A stretch of DNA of 64,000 bases, from assembly GCF_022059845.1 (NCBI RefSeq), contig NZ_CP091851.1:3968001-4032000 (forward strand), given 5' to 3'. Below are positions 9,066 to 17,556 of the stretch, one piece after another (positions within the stretch are counted from its first letter, which is position 1; every line of letters starts with the position of its first letter). Origin of the DNA: Terrirubrum flagellatum (GTDB lineage Bacteria > Pseudomonadota > Alphaproteobacteria > Rhizobiales > Beijerinckiaceae). Both the position numbers and the translations under genes were made by a program. The notes below the pieces were generated by a model. The model saw only the letters and a program-made list of their open reading frames with translations. It had not been told where the DNA came from and did no database searches.

Positions 9066-10577
9066 TCAGCTCTTGAACTTCAGCCCGACAACGCGAACGA
9101 GCCCGTCCGAGATCGGCTTGAAGCCTTCAAGACGCGCGCTGTAGGTGATGATGTTCTGGACGTGATAGAGGTAGATGATGCCGCCTTCGGTCGTCAGCTT
9201 CTTCACGATCTTGCCATAGACGGCCTTGCGATCCGGCACGCTTGACTTGAGGCGCGCCTCGTCAAGCGCCGCATCGACCTCCGGATCGGAGTAAGCGCTG
9301 TAATTGTTCGGTTGGCCGGTCTTGGCGAAGGTGTAGATATTGCCGTCGGGATCGGTGCGACCCGACCATCCGATAAGATAGCCCTGATAGCGGCCCGCTT
9401 CCGCCTCGTTCAACGAGGTCGCGAATTCAGTCACCCTGATCTTCATGTCGAATCCGGCTTCCGCCGTCATCGCCTGAAGAATCTCGGCGACCTGCCGCGT
9501 CTCAGGGTTGTTCGGCGTCATGAGATCAATCGCGATCGGCGTCGACACGCCGGACTCTGCGATCAGCTTCTTGGCGCGCGCGAGATCGCGCGCCGGAACC
9601 GGAACGCTTTCCTGATAATAGGGGTGCTTCGGACTGACCCACTGATTGCCCGGCACGAATTCGCCGTTGAACACGACATCGTTGAGCGCCTTGCGATCGA
9701 TCGCCAGCGACAACGCTTCGCGAATGCGCTTGTCGGCGAAGACTTTCGAAGCGTCACCCTTGCCGACGTTGAGGTTGAGGCTGCGATAGCCGAGCTCGAG
9801 CGCGGTCGCGACCTTCAGCTTGGGATCAGCGCGCATATCCTTGAGATCGGTCGCCAGCGGGCGCTCGATCAGGTCAAGCTGGCCGGCGCGCAGATTGGCG
9901 AGGCGCACGGTCGAATCGGTAACCGGCAAATAGGTGATCTTGTCGATAAAGACATTCGCCTTGTTCCAGTAGTCGGCGAACTTCTCGACCACGATGCGAT
10001 CCTGCTGCACGCGCTCGACGAACTTGTAGGGGCCGGCGCATACCGGCTTCAAGCCAAACTTGTCGCCCGCCTCCTTCGCCGCCTTCGGCGACACCATCAT
10101 GCCGGCGCGATCGGTGAGCTGCGCGATCAGCGGCGAGAACGGCGCCTTGAGAACAAGCTTGATGGTGAGAGGATCGACGACCTCCACTTTCTCGATCGAG
10201 GACACTTCCGGCTTGCGGAACGAGCCCTGCATATTCATGTGCCGCTCAAGCGAGAACTTCGCGGCTTCGGCGTCGAAGGCCTCTCCGTCATGGAATTTCA
10301 CGCCGGGGCGGAGCTTGATCAGCACCTGCTTGCCATCGTCCGACGTCTCGCTCGAGAGCGCGAGCTGCGGCACGACGTTGAGCTTCTCATCGATGTCAAA
10401 CAGCTTGTCGCAGATCGATGCGAAGACGATGCGGCCGACGTAAGTGCGCGCCAGCGATGGATCAAGCACATCAGGATCTTCCGCAAGGCCGATGCGCAAA
10501 TGCGTCTGCGCCGATGCGGACAAGGCGCCTGCCGTCAGCGCGAAAACTGCGAATGCGGCGCGGGCGAGATGTTTCAT
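9066..10577 (-). CDS. ABC transporter solute-binding protein, family 5 (second importer)
   Basis: A periplasmic receptor of 503 residues. The signal peptide MKHLARAAFAVFALTAGALSASAQ is followed by LRIGLAEDPDVLDPSL, the common start of mature family 5 proteins, then KFHDGEAFDAEAAKFS and the RIREALSLAIDRKALN region. The ATG at 10577 is chosen over that at 10592 because a GGGAG ribosome site precedes it. It lies between the ATPases and the permeases. The ligand cannot be read from the sequence; the family binds peptides, glutathione, opines and other molecules. Confidence 0.93.
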   Translation of the reverse strand: MKHLARAAFAVFALTAGALSASAQTHLRIGLAEDPDVLDPSLARTYVGRIVFASICDKLFDIDEKLNVVPQLALSSETSDDGKQVLIKLRPGVKFHDGEAFDAEAAKFSLERHMNMQGSFRKPEVSSIEKVEVVDPLTIKLVLKAPFSPLIAQLTDRAGMMVSPKAAKEAGDKFGLKPVCAGPYKFVERVQQDRIVVEKFADYWNKANVFIDKITYLPVTDSTVRLANLRAGQLDLIERPLATDLKDMRADPKLKVATALELGYRSLNLNVGKGDASKVFADKRIREALSLAIDRKALNDVVFNGEFVPGNQWVSPKHPYYQESVPVPARDLARAKKLIAESGVSTPIAIDLMTPNNPETRQVAEILQAMTAEAGFDMKIRVTEFATSLNEAEAGRYQGYLIGWSGRTDPDGNIYTFAKTGQPNNYSAYSDPEVDAALDEARLKSSVPDRKAVYGKIVKKLTTEGGIIYLYHVQNIITYSARLEGFKPISDGLVRVVGLKFKS

Positions 10578-10623
10578 GACCGTCTCCCTCATCCAGACTT
10601 GTTCGTTCTCAAGCCAGCAATTC

Positions 10624-11697
10624 TCATGCCTCGACAGAGGCCGAACGCGCGCCGAAGCGCGCGATCAGATCGGCGACGCGCGGATCGATCTGCTCTTCAA
10701 GCGGTGTCAGCCGCCCAGCCGGCGGCAACTCCTCGGCGCGATGGCAAGCCGCGAGATGCGCATCGGCGATCGAACGCAGCAGCGGACGTTCGACGCGGCA
10801 GCGATCAATCACATGCGGACAGCGCGCGTGGAGATGACAACCGGGCGGCGGATTGATCGGGCTCGGCACGTCGCCCTGCAATATCTGGCGGTTGCGGCTT
10901 GCAGATGGCGACGGAACGGGAATCGCGGACAACAGCGCGCGCGTATAGGGATGGCGCGGATTGTCGAACAGTTCATCGCCTGACGTCGTCTCGACGATAC
11001 GGCCGAGATACATCACGGCGACGCGATCGGCGATATGCTTCACGACAGCGAGGTCATGCGAAATGAAGACGAGCGCGAGGCCAAGCTGACGCTGGAGATC
11101 GCGCAGGAGATTGAGAATCTGCGCGCGAATCGAGACGTCGAGCGCCGAGACCGCTTCATCGCAGACGATCAGCTTCGGCTCGCTCGCCAGCGCGCGCGCG
11201 ATCACTACGCGCTGGCGCTGGCCGCCGGAGAATTCATGGGGATAGCGCGCCGCCTGCTCGGGCTTCAAGCCAACGCGCTGCAACAACTCCTCGACGCGCG
11301 CACGGCGCCCGCTGGCGGGAACAAGACCATGCAGCATCAAAGGCTCCGCGACCGCGTCATAGACGGTCATGCGCGGATTGAGCGATGCGAACGGGTCCTG
11401 AAAAATGAGCTGCATATGCCGACGCAGCGCGCGCATCGCGCCGCCGGATAACTGGAAAATATCCTGTCCCTCGAACGTCACCTTGCCGTCGGTTGGCTCG
11501 AGAAGGCGCAGCAGCAGGCGGCCAACCGTCGATTTGCCGCAGCCGGATTCACCGACGAGCGCCAGCGTCTCACCCGCCGCGACTTCGAGATCGACGCCAT
11601 CAACCGCCTTCACCATCGCCAGCGGACGCCCGATAGCCGAACGCTTCGCGACGAAGTGCTTGACCAGATTCTCGGCGCGCAGCAGCGGCTCGCTCAT
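10624..11697 (-). CDS. ABC transporter ATP-binding protein, OppF type (second importer)
   Basis: An ATPase of 357 residues. Walker A is GESGCGKST, the signature FSGGQRQR and Walker B LIVCDEAVSALD, with the H-loop at VFISHDLAVV. The C-terminal oligopeptide-transporter tail has CHLHARCPHVIDRC. The ATG overlaps the stop of the OppD-type gene (ATGA). The C-terminal extension of about 50 residues after the cysteine cluster is slightly longer than usual. Confidence 0.94.
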   Translation of the reverse strand: MSEPLLRAENLVKHFVAKRSAIGRPLAMVKAVDGVDLEVAAGETLALVGESGCGKSTVGRLLLRLLEPTDGKVTFEGQDIFQLSGGAMRALRRHMQLIFQDPFASLNPRMTVYDAVAEPLMLHGLVPASGRRARVEELLQRVGLKPEQAARYPHEFSGGQRQRVVIARALASEPKLIVCDEAVSALDVSIRAQILNLLRDLQRQLGLALVFISHDLAVVKHIADRVAVMYLGRIVETTSGDELFDNPRHPYTRALLSAIPVPSPSASRNRQILQGDVPSPINPPPGCHLHARCPHVIDRCRVERPLLRSIADAHLAACHRAEELPPAGRLTPLEEQIDPRVADLIARFGARSASVEA

Positions 11698-12680
11698 GCG
11701 ACGAGCCTTTCCAGCGGCGCCTTCCAGCAGCGCGACATGCGGCCGGGCGAAGGCTCGACCATCGGCGGCGGATTGGCGCGGCAGTTCGCATCGGCGAAGG
11801 CGCAGCGCGCGGCGAAGCGGCAGCCTTGCGGCGGCCGGCTCATATCGGGCACAGCGCCTTCGATCGCCGCCAGCCGCTCCTTGCGCACATCAAGGCGCGG
11901 CAGCGAGCCCATGAGGCCGATCGTGTAGGGATGCTGGGGAAAGCGGAAAAGCTCGGCGACCGGCGCGCGCTCCACGATCTCGCCGGCATACATCACGATC
12001 ACATCATCGCACACTTCGGCGACGACGCCGAGATCATGGGTGATGAGAATGATCGCCGCGCCGGATTCCTCACGCAACGCGCGCATCAGATCGAGAATCT
12101 GCGCCTGAATGGTGACGTCGAGCGCAGTCGTCGGCTCGTCCGCGATCAGCAATTCGGGATCGCAGGCGAGCGCCATGGCGATCATCGCGCGCTGACGCAT
12201 GCCTCCGGACAGGCGATGCGGATATTCGTGGAAACGCTGTTCGGGATTGGGAATGCGCACGCGGCGCAGCATCTCGATGGCGCGCTCTTCCGCCTGTTTC
12301 GCATTCGCCTTGCGATGGCGCCTGTAACCTTCGGTGATCTGGTCGCCGATGGTGAAGGACGGGTTGAGCGACGTCATCGGCTCCTGAAAGATCATGGCGA
12401 TGCGATTGCCGCGCAGATCGCGCAACTCGTCCTCGGATATCTTCCGGAGATCCTTTCCCTCGAACAGGATCTCGCCTTCGATTTCGGCGGACGCTTTCGG
12501 CAGAAGCCCCATCACCGAGAGCGAGGTCACGCTCTTGCCGCAGCCGGATTCGCCGACAACGCCGAGCGTGCGGCCGCGACGCGCCTGAAAACTGATTCCA
12601 TCGACGGCGCGCGTGCGCCTGCCATCATGCGCGCGAAAGCCAATCTTCAAATCGCGCACATCGAGCAGGGGCGCATCCAT
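11694..12680 (-). CDS. ABC transporter ATP-binding protein, OppD type (second importer)
   Basis: An ATPase of 328 residues. Walker A GESGCGKS, signature LSGGMRQR and Walker [13 protein letters not shown] are present; the C-terminal cluster is CRFAARCAFADANC. Its ATG shares one base with the stop of the DUF1028 gene (TGATG), so both are translated together. The coupling ties the DUF1028 hydrolase to the importer. Confidence 0.94.
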   Translation of the reverse strand: MDAPLLDVRDLKIGFRAHDGRRTRAVDGISFQARRGRTLGVVGESGCGKSVTSLSVMGLLPKASAEIEGEILFEGKDLRKISEDELRDLRGNRIAMIFQEPMTSLNPSFTIGDQITEGYRRHRKANAKQAEERAIEMLRRVRIPNPEQRFHEYPHRLSGGMRQRAMIAMALACDPELLIADEPTTALDVTIQAQILDLMRALREESGAAIILITHDLGVVAEVCDDVIVMYAGEIVERAPVAELFRFPQHPYTIGLMGSLPRLDVRKERLAAIEGAVPDMSRPPQGCRFAARCAFADANCRANPPPMVEPSPGRMSRCWKAPLERLVA

Positions 12681-13393
12681 CAGCCGCGGCCTTTTTCCAT
12701 GGAGATGGCGATCTGACGCTCGATCTCGGCGCGATCGATGATTCCCGCCGGATTGTCCTTGCTCGGCATGAATTTGCGATAATGCATGAAGCGCCGCCAG
12801 CTTTCCTCTTCAAGGCGCGTGAGTTCGGCGAGTGGATCGACATGATCGTCGACGCGAAGATCGACGCGCGGATATTCCTGTTCGTCATGAATACGGATCG
12901 CCGCGGACTGCTTGCCGCGCTTGTCGCCGCCTGCCGCTTCGCCTGCTTTCAGCGCCGCGAGAAATCGGCGCGCGAGATCAAGATGTTTGTTGGCCTCGAA
13001 CGCTTTCGCGGTCTCATCGATCACGGCTGGGCCGGCAAGCATATTGCCGGCGACGGAGAAATCCTCGCGGATGAGATGGCCGCACCAGTCGACGCAATTC
13101 GCGCCGGTGTAAGCCGCCGAACGTCCCTTCCTATCCATCACATGCATCTGGCGTTCGCCGCGGCCCTCATCATTCGACGTGACGACGCGGATGACATCCT
13201 CGGCCGACGCGCCGGCGCGCAGCAATTCAAGCCCGCGATAGCCGTAATATGGATTGACGAAAGCCTGCGTCGCAATCGCGCCGACGCCGGTCGCGACGAA
13301 GGGAACGCGCGCGCCGACGGCGAAGGCGCAGGTCGAGACGGCGACCCCGATTTGCCCTGTGACGCGATCCCGCGCGACAATCGACCAGGTCAT
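12680..13393 (-). CDS. DUF1028 Ntn-hydrolase-like protein
   Basis: A protein of 237 residues beginning MTWSIVARDRVTGQIGVAVSTCAFAVGARVP, characteristic of the DUF1028 family. The family is predicted to have the Ntn-hydrolase fold and is often found with peptide or amide catabolism, although activities are poorly known. The conserved sections FVNPYYGYRGLELL and GAN-C-VDWCGHL are present. It is the first gene of the leftward operon with the second importer. An operator-like palindrome matching the MarR sites ends 20 bases before its start codon. No signal peptide is visible, so it is probably cytoplasmic and acts on the imported compound. Confidence 0.87.
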   Translation of the reverse strand: MTWSIVARDRVTGQIGVAVSTCAFAVGARVPFVATGVGAIATQAFVNPYYGYRGLELLRAGASAEDVIRVVTSNDEGRGERQMHVMDRKGRSAAYTGANCVDWCGHLIREDFSVAGNMLAGPAVIDETAKAFEANKHLDLARRFLAALKAGEAAGGDKRGKQSAAIRIHDEQEYPRVDLRVDDHVDPLAELTRLEEESWRRFMHYRKFMPSKDNPAGIIDRAEIERQIAISMEKGRG

Positions 13394-13413
13394 TTGAACG
13401 CCCCGCCAAACTC

Positions 13414-13427
13414 GTTCCGATTGGAAC
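13414..13427. promoter_or_regulatory. Operator-like palindrome 3, matching the MarR sites
   Basis: GTTCCGATTGGAAC has the arms GTTCC and GGAAC and differs from the sites at 1516 and 1565 at only one of the twelve arm positions. It lies 20 bases before the DUF1028 start codon, the same geometry as the other two. It suggests that the second transporter operon belongs to the same regulon. Confidence 0.6.
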
Positions 13428-13536
13428 CAATGTGGCCGGAGACGGACCGTCTGTCACCCCGCATTTTGCGGTCAGGCATGCCAGCCGATCACATTTCCTC
13501 TAGTTATGATCCGCCCATGCGGCGGACGACGCGCCG

Positions 13537-15336
13537 TCAGCGTCCGACGGCGTAGCCCTGCATGCCACGCGGGTTCGCAGCGGCCTTGAGCAGAGCGCCA
13601 TCGCGCGCCGCAGCGACGAGGCGTCCTTCCGACCAGTCGGGACCCACCTCAACCTTGTGGCCGCGGCGCCTGAGCTCCTCGATCGTCGCCTTGGGAAAGC
13701 GGCCTTCGAGCACGATCACGCCGGGTCTGGCCATGCGCGGCCAGAAGGAGGTGGGGAAATGTTCGGTGTGCCAGGCCGGCGCATCGATCGCCTCCTGCAG
13801 ATTCATTCGAGCATGGACGTGGCGCAGGAACATCTGCGGGATCCATTGATCCTGCTGGTCGCCACCGGGCGATCCCCAGGCGAGATAGGCTTCGCCGTCA
13901 CGCAGCGCCATGGTCGGTGAAAGCGTCGTGCGCGGACGGCGGCCTTTGCCGAGCGCGGCAGGATGAGATTCGTCGAGCACGAACATCTGCGCGCGCGTTC
14001 CGAGGCAGAAGCCGAGTTCGGGAATCACGGGCGAGGATTGCAGCCAGCCGCCTGACGGCGTCGCCGCGATCATGTTGCCGTGACGATCGATGATGTCGAA
14101 ATGCACGGTGTCGCCGCGCGTTTCGCCAAGGCGCCCAACGGTCGGTTCGCCGACGCCGGTCGCCGACACCGCCGAGCGCGCGCCTTCCGCGACGCGCAGG
14201 CCGAAAGATTTGCCGCGGCCGGGAATAATGCCAGGGCGCTGATCCATGGAGGCCGTCTCGCCAATCAGCTTGCGGCGCTCGTCATTGTAAGCGTCCGACA
14301 GAAGCGTATCGAGCGGCACGTCGACGAAATCAGGGTCGCCGAGGAATGTGTCGCGATCGGCAAAGGCGAGCTTCGCCGCCTCTGTGACGAGATGGACGAA
14401 ATCCGGCCCGCGAACATCGACGCCGTCGAGATTGAATCCCTTGAGCAGCGCGAGCTGCTGCAGCGTCGCGATGCCCTGGCACCAGCCGCCCGGCTTCATC
14501 ACGGTGTAGCGGCCATAGTCGTAGGACGCCGGCGCTTCGACCGTCGCCTGCCACTTCGCCATGTCGTCGCCATTCAGCACGCCGCGATGACGGCGGCCGG
14601 AGGAATCCATCACCTCCTGCTCGCGACAGAAGCGGGCGATGGCTTCCGCAACGAAGCCTTGCGACCAGACTTTTCGCGCCTTCTCGATCTGCGCCTCGCG
14701 CCCCTCGACAGATTCAGCTTCCTTCAGAATCCGCTCATAGGTCGCAGCCAGCGTCGGGTTCGAGAAGACAGAGCCCGGCGCCGGCGGCTTGCCGCCGGGC
14801 AAATAGAGCGCGGCGGATGTCGGCCAGTGATCGCGGAACAGGCCGGCGACCGTTTCGATCGTCGCGGTGATGCGCTCGACGACGGGATAGCCATGGCGGG
14901 CATAGGAGATCGCGGGCTCGAGAACGTCGCGCACCCGCAGCGTGCCATAGTCGCGCAGCAGCAGCATCCAGGCGTCGAAGGTGCCGGGCACGCAAGTCGC
15001 GAGAAGGCCGGTTCCCGGAATGAGATCGAGACCGAGTTCGCGGCAATGGCCGATGGTCAGCCCATTAGGCGCGATCCCCTGCCCGCAGATCACCTCGACC
15101 TTGCCCTTGCGCACGTCACGCACAAGCACTGGCACGTCGCCGCCGGGGCCGTTCAGGTGCGGCTCGACCACCTGAAGCGTGAAGGCGGTGGCGACGCCGG
15201 CGTCGAAGGCGTTGCCGCCGCGCTCCAGCACGCCCATCCCGACCGCCGAGGCGATCCAGTGAGTCGAGGCGACCACGCCGAAAGTCCCCTGGATTTCGGG
15301 GCGCGTGGTGAAAGGGGCGGGATTGACGAAAGACAT
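13537..15336 (-). CDS. ggt: Gamma-glutamyltransferase family protein
   Basis: An Ntn-hydrolase of 599 residues, made as a proenzyme and cleaved before a catalytic threonine. That threonine is Thr410 in GDTVHFDIID, the counterpart of the TTHYS motif. The N-terminal part has GVVASTHWIASAVGMGVLERGGNAFDA, and the small subunit has SPTMALRDG and WGSPGGDQQDQW. The ATG at 15336 is chosen since homologous reading begins there. No signal peptide is seen, unlike periplasmic glutathione hydrolases, so a cytoplasmic role on gamma-glutamyl or acyl-amide substrates is possible. It lies upstream of the DUF1028 operon on the same strand, 143 bases away, but has no matching operator of its own. Confidence 0.88.
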   Translation of the reverse strand: MSFVNPAPFTTRPEIQGTFGVVASTHWIASAVGMGVLERGGNAFDAGVATAFTLQVVEPHLNGPGGDVPVLVRDVRKGKVEVICGQGIAPNGLTIGHCRELGLDLIPGTGLLATCVPGTFDAWMLLLRDYGTLRVRDVLEPAISYARHGYPVVERITATIETVAGLFRDHWPTSAALYLPGGKPPAPGSVFSNPTLAATYERILKEAESVEGREAQIEKARKVWSQGFVAEAIARFCREQEVMDSSGRRHRGVLNGDDMAKWQATVEAPASYDYGRYTVMKPGGWCQGIATLQQLALLKGFNLDGVDVRGPDFVHLVTEAAKLAFADRDTFLGDPDFVDVPLDTLLSDAYNDERRKLIGETASMDQRPGIIPGRGKSFGLRVAEGARSAVSATGVGEPTVGRLGETRGDTVHFDIIDRHGNMIAATPSGGWLQSSPVIPELGFCLGTRAQMFVLDESHPAALGKGRRPRTTLSPTMALRDGEAYLAWGSPGGDQQDQWIPQMFLRHVHARMNLQEAIDAPAWHTEHFPTSFWPRMARPGVIVLEGRFPKATIEELRRRGHKVEVGPDWSEGRLVAAARDGALLKAAANPRGMQGYAVGR

Positions 15337-15561
15337 GGGCGCGGGACCGCTCGAAAGGAGGCCGGACCATGCGCGCGTCGTGCGCAGGGGTAAACAGGCA
15401 AGACCCACGCGCCACGCATGCCGCCTTCCCGCGCCGACGCATGGGCGCTCAGCCGCCCGGCTGCTATGCGCCGCTCAACCGCTGCGGCGCATCGAACCAT
15501 TCATGCTCTTTCATTCCGTTGATTCATGTGGCGCGCCGCCTGCGCGCGCGAGCGACATTCA

Positions 15562-16299
15562 ATGAGCGTCGCACAAGCCGACAGCCCCAGCGGCGGCGCC
15601 ATCGCCGCCACGCTCGCCGGCTTCCGTCACGGCGTCGCGCTCACGCTGCCGCTTCTGCCGGGCTGCTTCTTTTTCGGCGCGGCGTTCGGCGCGCTGGCGG
15701 CGCAGAAGGGGCTCAGCCTGATGGAGGCGACGCTGTTCAGCGGGCTGACCTTCGCCGGCGCCTCGCAGTTCGCCGCGATGGAAGCCTGGTCCGATCACCG
15801 GACTTTGATCGGCGTGCTGACGCTCAGCGTCATCGTCGGCATCGTCAATCTCAGATTCGTGCTGATGGGCGCATCGCTGCGTCCCTGGCTCGCGCCGCTG
15901 CCGCAGGGCTTCGTCTATTCGCAATTTTTCGTGCTCACCGACATCAACTATGTCGTGGCGAGCCGCTATCGCAGCGAAAGCGGCGCAGATGCGGGCGTGA
16001 TCTTCGGCTCCGGCGTCGCGCTGTGGATTATCTGGACGCTCTCGGCCGTACCCGGTTACCTCCTCGGCGCGCTGGTGAGCGATCCCAGGACCTATGCGAT
16101 CGATCTCATCATGCCGATCATGTTCGGCATGATGACAGTGTCGCTCTGGCGGTCGCATCGCGACACGCGCAACTGGTTGATCGCTGGCGCCGTCGCGCTC
16201 GTGATGTCGAAACTGATCCCCGGCCAGTGGCACATCATCGGCGGCGCGATCGCGGGCATGCTTTCCGCCGCCTTCCTCGACAGGGACGAAGCGAAATGA
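15562..16299 (+). CDS. azlC: AzlC-family branched-chain amino acid exporter subunit
   Basis: The large subunit, 245 residues, of an AzlCD-type exporter for branched-chain amino acids. The family hallmark reads GVALTLPLLPGCFFFGAAFGALA, followed by FAGASQFAA and NLRFVLMGASL, with about seven membrane segments. The ATG at 15562 begins MSVAQADSP; the longer reading from 15526 has no ribosome site. It overlaps azlD by four bases. The 225 bases before it, between divergent ggt and azlC, hold no recognisable gene. Confidence 0.9.
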   Translation: MSVAQADSPSGGAIAATLAGFRHGVALTLPLLPGCFFFGAAFGALAAQKGLSLMEATLFSGLTFAGASQFAAMEAWSDHRTLIGVLTLSVIVGIVNLRFVLMGASLRPWLAPLPQGFVYSQFFVLTDINYVVASRYRSESGADAGVIFGSGVALWIIWTLSAVPGYLLGALVSDPRTYAIDLIMPIMFGMMTVSLWRSHRDTRNWLIAGAVALVMSKLIPGQWHIIGGAIAGMLSAAFLDRDEAK

Positions 16300-16622
16300 G
16301 CGCGCTCGACAGCATCGGCGTCACGCCGGCGGCGCTGATCGCGATCCTCGCCGCAACGCTCGTCACCTATCTCTGCCGCATCGGCGGCTATTGGGCGATG
16401 GGTTTTGTGACGCCATCGCCGCGCATCGAACGCGCGCTCGCCGCGCTCCCCGGTTCGATCGTCGCAGCGATCGTTCTGCCCGCGATCGCGCAGACCGGCC
16501 TTGTCGCAGCTATCGCGATCGTGATCGCGCTCGCAATCAAGCTTGTTGCGCGCAACGACATGCTGGCGCTCTGCGCCGGCGTCGCAACCGCGATCGCGCT
16601 GCGCGCGATGGGCGTGTCCTGA
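16296..16622 (+). CDS. azlD: AzlD-family exporter subunit
   Basis: The small membrane subunit, 108 residues, with about four hydrophobic segments. LVTYLCRIGGYWAMGF is typical of AzlD (the TYLxR motif). The ATG at 16296 overlaps the azlC stop as ATGA. An apparent 417-residue reading frame starting at 15369 includes this gene, but its first three quarters lie out of frame over azlC and are not coding. Confidence 0.9.
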   Translation: MSALDSIGVTPAALIAILAATLVTYLCRIGGYWAMGFVTPSPRIERALAALPGSIVAAIVLPAIAQTGLVAAIAIVIALAIKLVARNDMLALCAGVATAIALRAMGVS

Positions 16623-16625
16623 TCT

Positions 16626-17075
16626 TCAGGACTTCAAGCGCTTCAGGATGCGCGTGGTGAGCATGTCGCGCACGTCGCGATAGGCGTCGAGACGCTGGGC
16701 GCGCGTGCCTTCGATAATGGTGGGATCAGGCGTCGGCCAGTATTCGACATCAGCCGCGATGTGGCGCGTGAGATCAAGCGCCTTGTGATGCGCGTCGGGG
16801 CTCAGGCTGATGATCAGATCGAAATTCAGCCCTTCCCACTCTTCGAGCTCTTCGATTGTGCGCGGCCTGTGCTTGGCGGCGTTGACGCCCATCTCATCAA
16901 GCGCCTCGACCGCGAGCGGATCGAGATCGCCCTTGTGGACGCCCGCCGACTGCACATAGATCGACTTGCCGAAATAATGCCGCGCGATGGCTTCAGCCAT
17001 GGGCGAACGCACCGCGTTGTAGGAACAGGCGAACAGCACCGCCTGAAGTTTGCGGGCGGCGGCGGCCTCGCCCAC
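16626..17075 (-). CDS. Low-molecular-weight protein tyrosine phosphatase / ArsC-like protein
   Basis: A protein of 149 residues with the P-loop C-S-Y-N-A-V-R-S, that is CX5R, near residue 16, and the late DP in WPTPDP that supplies the general acid in this fold. It begins at a GTG one base after the stop of the UPF0262 gene, so it is co-translated with hisD and UPF0262. This order is widespread in Hyphomicrobiales, although the substrate of the phosphatase is unknown. Arsenate reduction is less likely because there is no arsenic gene nearby. Confidence 0.86.
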   Translation of the reverse strand: MGEAAAARKLQAVLFACSYNAVRSPMAEAIARHYFGKSIYVQSAGVHKGDLDPLAVEALDEMGVNAAKHRPRTIEELEEWEGLNFDLIISLSPDAHHKALDLTRHIAADVEYWPTPDPTIIEGTRAQRLDAYRDVRDMLTTRILKRLKS

Positions 17076-17076
17076 T

Positions 17077-17556
17077 TCAGCCTTTCCAGTGCAGCGCGGC
17101 GACCAGCGTGAAAAGGCGGCGCGCCGTGTCGTTGTCGATCTCGATCTTGCCGGCGAGTCGCTCGGCCAGAATTCCGGCGGCCTCGTTGTGCAGGCCGCGG
17201 CGGCCCATGTCGATCGCCTCGATCTGACTCGGCGTCTGCGTGCGGATCGCGGCGTAATAGCTGTCGCAGATCATGAAATAATCACGCACCACGCGCCGCA
17301 ACGGGGTCAGCGACAGGATGTGCGTCATCACGGCGTCGCCGCTCTCCGTCTTCACTTCGAAGGACAGCTTCCCCGAAGCGAGCGAAAGATTCAGACAGTA
17401 GGGGCCGCCATCATGATCGATCGGATGAAAATGATTCTCCTCGATCAGGTCATAGATGGCGACGGCGCGCTCATGCTCCTGATCGGGATTACTGGTGGCG
17501 AGCGAATCCGCGTCGAGCGTCACGGACACCAGTCGACGGGCGGAGTCGCGCTTCAT
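17077..17556 (-). CDS. UPF0262 family protein
   Basis: A protein of 159 residues of an uncharacterised alphaproteobacterial family. Recognisable conserved parts are ENHFHP...[25 protein letters not shown] and [10 protein letters not shown]. It starts directly on the base after the hisD stop. No catalytic residues or membrane segments are evident. Its position between hisD and a small phosphatase is conserved in the order, hinting at a shared role that is not known. Confidence 0.86.
   Translation of the reverse strand: MKRDSARRLVSVTLDADSLATSNPDQEHERAVAIYDLIEENHFHPIDHDGGPYCLNLSLASGKLSFEVKTESGDAVMTHILSLTPLRRVVRDYFMICDSYYAAIRTQTPSQIEAIDMGRRGLHNEAAGILAERLAGKIEIDNDTARRLFTLVAALHWKG

Noticed and set aside
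15369-16295. An apparent long N-terminal extension of AzlD with an AGGAGG-like site before 15369
   Set aside because: This part lies out of frame over azlC, which is well conserved; azlD begins at 16296 with the usual ATGA overlap.
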